The notes under the pieces were generated by a model, which saw only the letters and a program-made list of their open reading frames with translations, was not told the origin of the DNA and made no database searches. This document shows positions 60,675 to 64,000 of a stretch of 64,000 nucleotides of DNA, piece by piece (the stretch's first letter is position 1; the number at the start of each line of letters is the position of its first letter). This DNA comes from JAPOVO01 sp026708165 (GTDB lineage: Bacteria > Chloroflexota > UBA11872 > VXNJ01): positions 620,001-684,000 of the forward strand of contig OZ242360.1 of the NCBI GenBank assembly GCA_965208775.1, given 5' to 3'. The position numbers were made by a program, and so were the translations under genes.

Positions 60675-61631
60675 ATGATGCCAGGCAGGGCGGCGCCGGC
60701 TACGCGGACCGACGCTGGAACGAGGGATGCGACACGCATTTATTCCTCGTTGACTCGTATGCGGTCCATATCGAGCCGCGTGCTGGCCTACGCCGCAATG
60801 ATCGCCGTGTCCTTGGTGCTGATACTGCCATTGCTCTGGCTGTTTGCAGCCTCCCTAAAGACGCCCCAGCTTGTCGGCGCGACACCTCGGGGAATCGACG
60901 AGTTCTTCGCCGCCCTGGTCCCGACGGACCCCCATTTCGAGAATTATGTCGAGGCCCTCACCAAGCGGCCATTCGGCTTGTGGACGCGCAATACCTCAAT
61001 CGTCGTGGCCGCGGCTACGGTGGGGACCCTTTTGACTGGGTCCATGGCGGCCTACGCCTTCGCGCGCCTGCGCTTTCGAGGCAAGAGGATTCTCTTCACT
61101 ACCACGCTCTCGACGCTTATGTTGCCGTTCATAGTGACGATGGTCCCCCAGTTCCTGATGTTCTCCAAGGTTCCCGGACCATCGTCCGCGGGCAACTGGA
61201 CCGACACGCTGTGGCCGTTGATCTTGCCGCACTGGTTTGGAGGCGGGGCGTTTTTCATATTTCTGATGCGCCAGTTCTTTATGACGATTCCCGTTGAGCT
61301 GGATGAAGCGGCCCGCATGGATGGGGCCGGCTTCTTCAGGTGCTATTGGCAGATAACGCTGCCGCTCAGCGGACCTGTTCTGGCGACGGTCACCATCTTC
61401 TCGTTCATCTCCAACTGGAACGAGTTTCTGGCCCCCCTCATCTATCTCGCGTCTCGCCAGAATCAAACGCTGGCCCTGGGGCTGCAATCGTTTCGGGGCG
61501 AGTTTTCAACCGACTACCACCTGCTGATGGCCGCGTCCGCCACCATGACAGTTCCCGTCCTGCTGGTCTTCTTCTTCATGCAGCGATATTTCCTCAAAGG
61601 GTTCGTAATGAGCGGGATCGCCGGCCGCTAG
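60675..61631 (+). CDS. Sugar ABC transporter permease (MalG type)
   Basis: A 318-aa permease. The first about 35 residues are polar and a later start is possible; the first helix is VLAYAAMIAVSLVLILPLLW. The EAA loop is 'DEAARMDGAGFFRCYWQITL'. Six helices are predicted by eye. Third gene of the uptake cluster, likely partner of the preceding permease. Confidence 0.92.
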   Translation: MMPGRAAPATRTDAGTRDATRIYSSLTRMRSISSRVLAYAAMIAVSLVLILPLLWLFAASLKTPQLVGATPRGIDEFFAALVPTDPHFENYVEALTKRPFGLWTRNTSIVVAAATVGTLLTGSMAAYAFARLRFRGKRILFTTTLSTLMLPFIVTMVPQFLMFSKVPGPSSAGNWTDTLWPLILPHWFGGGAFFIFLMRQFFMTIPVELDEAARMDGAGFFRCYWQITLPLSGPVLATVTIFSFISNWNEFLAPLIYLASRQNQTLALGLQSFRGEFSTDYHLLMAASATMTVPVLLVFFFMQRYFLKGFVMSGIAGR

Positions 61632-61701
61632 CCGGGTTGAGTTTCGGCATAAGCCTGACGGTACGACGGGCTAGCTTGGATGGCGGACGATTTGAGCGGT
61701 T

Positions 61702-62715
61702 CTACTTAGACGGGCCGAGCCACCTGTCGAACCACTCGAACGCTTCAGATCGCATCGAGGGGGTGAACTCGTGCTCCACGTCCTCGCGGACAACCTTGAG
61801 ACCTTCCGCGTTTCCGAGTCCGGCCCACAGGGGCGCGCCAAACTCGAGAAAGTCGTCGATAGCCTCAGTCGGGACCAGCGGGTCGCGGGCGGCCCACGCA
61901 ATCATCAGCGGCCGGGGAGCCTGCGCCACGTAGAGATCGTAGATATCGCCGTCCGCCAGGATGCCCGGCACGCACACGTACGGGTTGTTGAACGTGCTGT
62001 GACCGCGGGGGCTGAAAAAGCGCTCGTAGCTGAAGATGCCGCAGCTAGCGACCGTCGCGGCGATGCCCTCGTCGAGGGACCCGACCGCCTGAGCCGTATG
62101 GCCGCCGAGCGAATGTCCGACTATTCCCAACCGCCCCGGGTCAACGTCGGGTCGCGTTCGAACGTAGTCTGCGATTCGCAGCGTGTCCCAGATCATCAAT
62201 CCCCATAACGACCGCCCCTCAAGTATTTCCACCTCGGCGCGGAAGACGTAGTCGTCCTCCCGCTCACCGAAGGTCCGAATGTCAGGGACAGCCACGAGAA
62301 ATCCGCGCCGGGCCAGCGTCTCCCCGTACTCGGCCAGCGACCCCTCCTTGCTCTGCCCCGTGCCGTGCAGGCAGATCACCGCCGGCAGCGGCTCGTCGCT
62401 ATCAGCGGGCGCGGCCACGATGAGCGGTACCTCATAGTCCGCTTCGGTGGTTAGATACAGGCGTTCCGCGTGTAGGCCGTCCCGTTCGGCCATCCCCGCG
62501 CTCCTGACAGCCGCGCGAGTCGGGCGCACGCCGGAAAACAGGGCTGATTCGGCAGCCTTCTTCGCGCTCCGCACGAACGACTCGAACTTGCTCCCCGTCG
62601 GATCCGCCGACAACTGGAGCCTGCGCTTGCGGAATCCGGCCAGTCGTTCGAGATATCTGGCTACGGAAGGATTCCCGGGGTCTATGCGGTTGTTGCGGGT
62701 GATCGGTACCGGCAT
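61702..62715 (-). CDS. Alpha/beta hydrolase (acetyl xylan esterase/dienelactone hydrolase-like)
   Basis: A 337-aa serine hydrolase. The nucleophile is S202 in IVGHSLGGH; the oxyanion strand is VICLHGTGQSKEG; the acid is in AWAARDPLVP and the His in EHEFTP. No signal peptide, so it acts inside the cell. Placed between two sugar transporter clusters, it may deacylate imported sugars, which is an inference. Confidence 0.85.
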   Translation of the reverse strand: MPVPITRNNRIDPGNPSVARYLERLAGFRKRRLQLSADPTGSKFESFVRSAKKAAESALFSGVRPTRAAVRSAGMAERDGLHAERLYLTTEADYEVPLIVAAPADSDEPLPAVICLHGTGQSKEGSLAEYGETLARRGFLVAVPDIRTFGEREDDYVFRAEVEILEGRSLWGLMIWDTLRIADYVRTRPDVDPGRLGIVGHSLGGHTAQAVGSLDEGIAATVASCGIFSYERFFSPRGHSTFNNPYVCVPGILADGDIYDLYVAQAPRPLMIAWAARDPLVPTEAIDDFLEFGAPLWAGLGNAEGLKVVREDVEHEFTPSMRSEAFEWFDRWLGPSK

Positions 62716-62743
62716 CGATGTGTCTCGACTGCGGAGCCGGACT

Positions 62744-63661
62744 CTAGCCCTTGATCCCCGTCAGGGCGATCCCCTGCACGAAATACTTCTGCGCGACCAC
62801 GTACACGGCCAGTATCGGGATGATGCTCAGCACCGAGCCTGCCATCAACAGATGCCAGTCCGAACGGTACTGCCCCCTGAACATCGTTAGCCCCACGGTC
62901 ACCGTCATCTTCTCGATGTCGGACAGGTAGATCACCGGGCTTTGGAGGTCGTTCCACAGGTTCATGAACACGAACACCGCCACCGTCGCAAGCGCCGGCA
63001 GCCCCAGCGGCACGAAGATTCGCCAGAAGATCGTGAACGGCCCGGCGCCGTCGATCTTGGCGGCGTCTTCGAGCTCGTCCGGAATAGTCATGAAAAACTG
63101 CCGAACGAGGAACGTGCCGAAAGCCCCGCCGAACCAGTTCGGAACGATCAGCGCCGCATGGCTGTCGTTCCATCCAAGCCACTGGATCATCAGGAATACA
63201 GGAATCAGCGTAACCTGCGTCGGAATCATCATAGTGGCGATCATCACCATGAACAGGATGTCGCGGCCCGGAAACTGCATTCGAGCGAACGCGAACGCGG
63301 CCATGGCGACCGCGATTAGCGCGCCGATGTCCCCCAAGATCGCAACTTTGAAGCTGTTGTACATGAACAAGAGGAAGCAGCTGCGGTCTCCGCACCGCAT
63401 GGCCTGAATCGCTTCGGTGTAGTTGCTCCACTCCGGCGGCCACGGAAAGACCGACGGCGGAAACAGGAACACGTCACCCAGGGGCTTCAGCGACGACGAC
63501 AGCATCCACAGAAACGGCACTATCATCACCGCCGCTACGAGCAGCATTCCGATGTAGATCAGCGTTTGCCGTGCGGCGAACCGGGCCCGCTTGGCGCGCA
63601 CTCCGCGCCGGACGACGGCGGCGCCCACCCCCGCGGCGGCTTGCTCTTGCGCGACGCTCAT
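62744..63661 (-). CDS. Sugar ABC transporter permease (MalG type), second cluster
   Basis: The ATG at 63661 overlaps the previous permease stop by ATGA and gives 305 aa; upstream parts of the frame are shadow. Six helices; EAA loop 'EDAAKIDGAGPFTIFWRIFV'. The C-terminus 'KYFVQGIALTGIKG' is typical. It forms a pair with the partial gene at the window edge and precedes the hydrolase by 28 bp. Confidence 0.92.
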   Translation of the reverse strand: MSVAQEQAAAGVGAAVVRRGVRAKRARFAARQTLIYIGMLLVAAVMIVPFLWMLSSSLKPLGDVFLFPPSVFPWPPEWSNYTEAIQAMRCGDRSCFLLFMYNSFKVAILGDIGALIAVAMAAFAFARMQFPGRDILFMVMIATMMIPTQVTLIPVFLMIQWLGWNDSHAALIVPNWFGGAFGTFLVRQFFMTIPDELEDAAKIDGAGPFTIFWRIFVPLGLPALATVAVFVFMNLWNDLQSPVIYLSDIEKMTVTVGLTMFRGQYRSDWHLLMAGSVLSIIPILAVYVVAQKYFVQGIALTGIKG

Positions 63662-64000
63662 CTGTAGAACACCCATCTGCGCTGTCCCGCAAACTGGACC
63701 AGCGTCACGAACATCACGACTACGAACAGCGAGTAGGCGAGCGCCGAGGCCTTGCCCATGTTGAACCACTCGAACGCGTTCTGATAGATCCAGTAGCTCA
63801 ACGTGAGCGTGGAGTACGCCGGACCGCCCTGGGTTAGCACGTACGTCTGCTCGAATACCTGGAACGACCCGATAACCGATACCACGACGACGAAGAACAT
63901 CGTCGGACTGAGCATCGGAAGGGTTATATGGATGAACCGCCTGAACCATCCCGCACCGTCGACGGTGGCGGCCTCGTACAGCTCCTGGGAAATACCCTTG
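63658..64000 (-). CDS. Sugar ABC transporter permease (MalF type), 5' part outside the window
   Basis: The frame is open to the right edge. The visible 113 codons include the EAA loop LYEAATVDGAGWFRRF, then PMLSPTMFF, and two helices, ending GQRRWVFYR. The first helices and the start lie beyond the window. Confidence 0.9.
   Translation of the reverse strand, partial: KGISQELYEAATVDGAGWFRRFIHITLPMLSPTMFFVVVVSVIGSFQVFEQTYVLTQGGPAYSTLTLSYWIYQNAFEWFNMGKASALAYSLFVVVMFVTLVQFAGQRRWVFYR

Noticed and set aside
62682..63443. Minus-strand frame of 253 codons
   Set aside because: Overlaps the sugar permease in another frame and is rich in Arg/Gly; the permease is certain.
1..64000. CRISPR arrays, rRNA genes, prophage structural genes
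   Set aside because: No regularly spaced repeats, no rRNA-like sequence and no capsid, tail or terminase-like products were seen.

Overview
The window looks like a chromosomal piece of a GC-rich, non-model bacterium, most likely a Chloroflexota (SAR202/Dehalococcoidia-like or related lineage). This is inferred from a sugar-binding lipoprotein with a long Val/Glu/Lys stalk, a SpoIID protein with C-terminal 'FAETGH...YFERARFEYHPE' repeats, secreted proteins with an 'FVFGFA' domain, and frequent GTG/TTG starts. No 16S rRNA gene is present, so the placement is not firm.

1-31 kb is mostly housekeeping. It holds yebC-ruvCAB (Holliday junction processing), acylphosphatase, a FecR-like protein, acpS and nnrD/E. 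recX, a B-box membrane protein, plsY and der follow on the minus strand, then plsC and cmk. Next come a TPP enzyme, a D-aminoacylase that seems to start at CTG, a SpoIID protein, lysine 2,3-aminomutase, a MacAB/Lol-like export system (adaptor, permease, two ATPases), uvrA, a cobalamin adenosyltransferase, a CDP-alcohol phosphatidyltransferase and hpt. 31-41 kb holds a methyltransferase, a secreted Cache-like protein, an NCS2 permease fused to a HATPase-like domain, a metallo-beta-lactamase-fold protein, an MFS transporter and uvrB. Two complementary gene relics here show that a two-gene cassette was duplicated and then each copy lost the opposite partner.

41.2-43.5 kb: directly 3' of a tRNA-Leu(GAG) lies an AT-richer three-gene operon with its own promoter. 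All three proteins carry winged-helix-like modules and the third has a HEPN-type RX4H motif, so this is a candidate undescribed defence or toxin system. Host-like genes follow: an SRPBCC protein, a secreted HExxH protein, a DegT aminotransferase and a phosphodiesterase.

48.9-58.0 kb is one mobile element of 9,092 bp. It is bounded by 24-bp perfect terminal inverted repeats and an 8-bp target duplication, as expected of the IS1595 superfamily. It carries two different IS1595/ISXO2-type transposases, a DNA methyltransferase-HNH fusion, small membrane and DNA-binding proteins, a DUF2335-like protein, an intergenic segment with three interlocked complementary pairs, and a class II (Leu-like) tRNA with the Ala anticodon GGC. 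The transposase next to the right end stops at CCC-TGA, exactly where a +1 shift would join it to a downstream frame that encodes a tandem repeat protein and has no usual start codon.

58-64 kb: the element sits about 140 bp upstream of a sugar ABC transporter (binding lipoprotein, two permeases). An alpha/beta hydrolase and a second pair of sugar permeases lie on the opposite strand, so this end looks like carbohydrate uptake and use.
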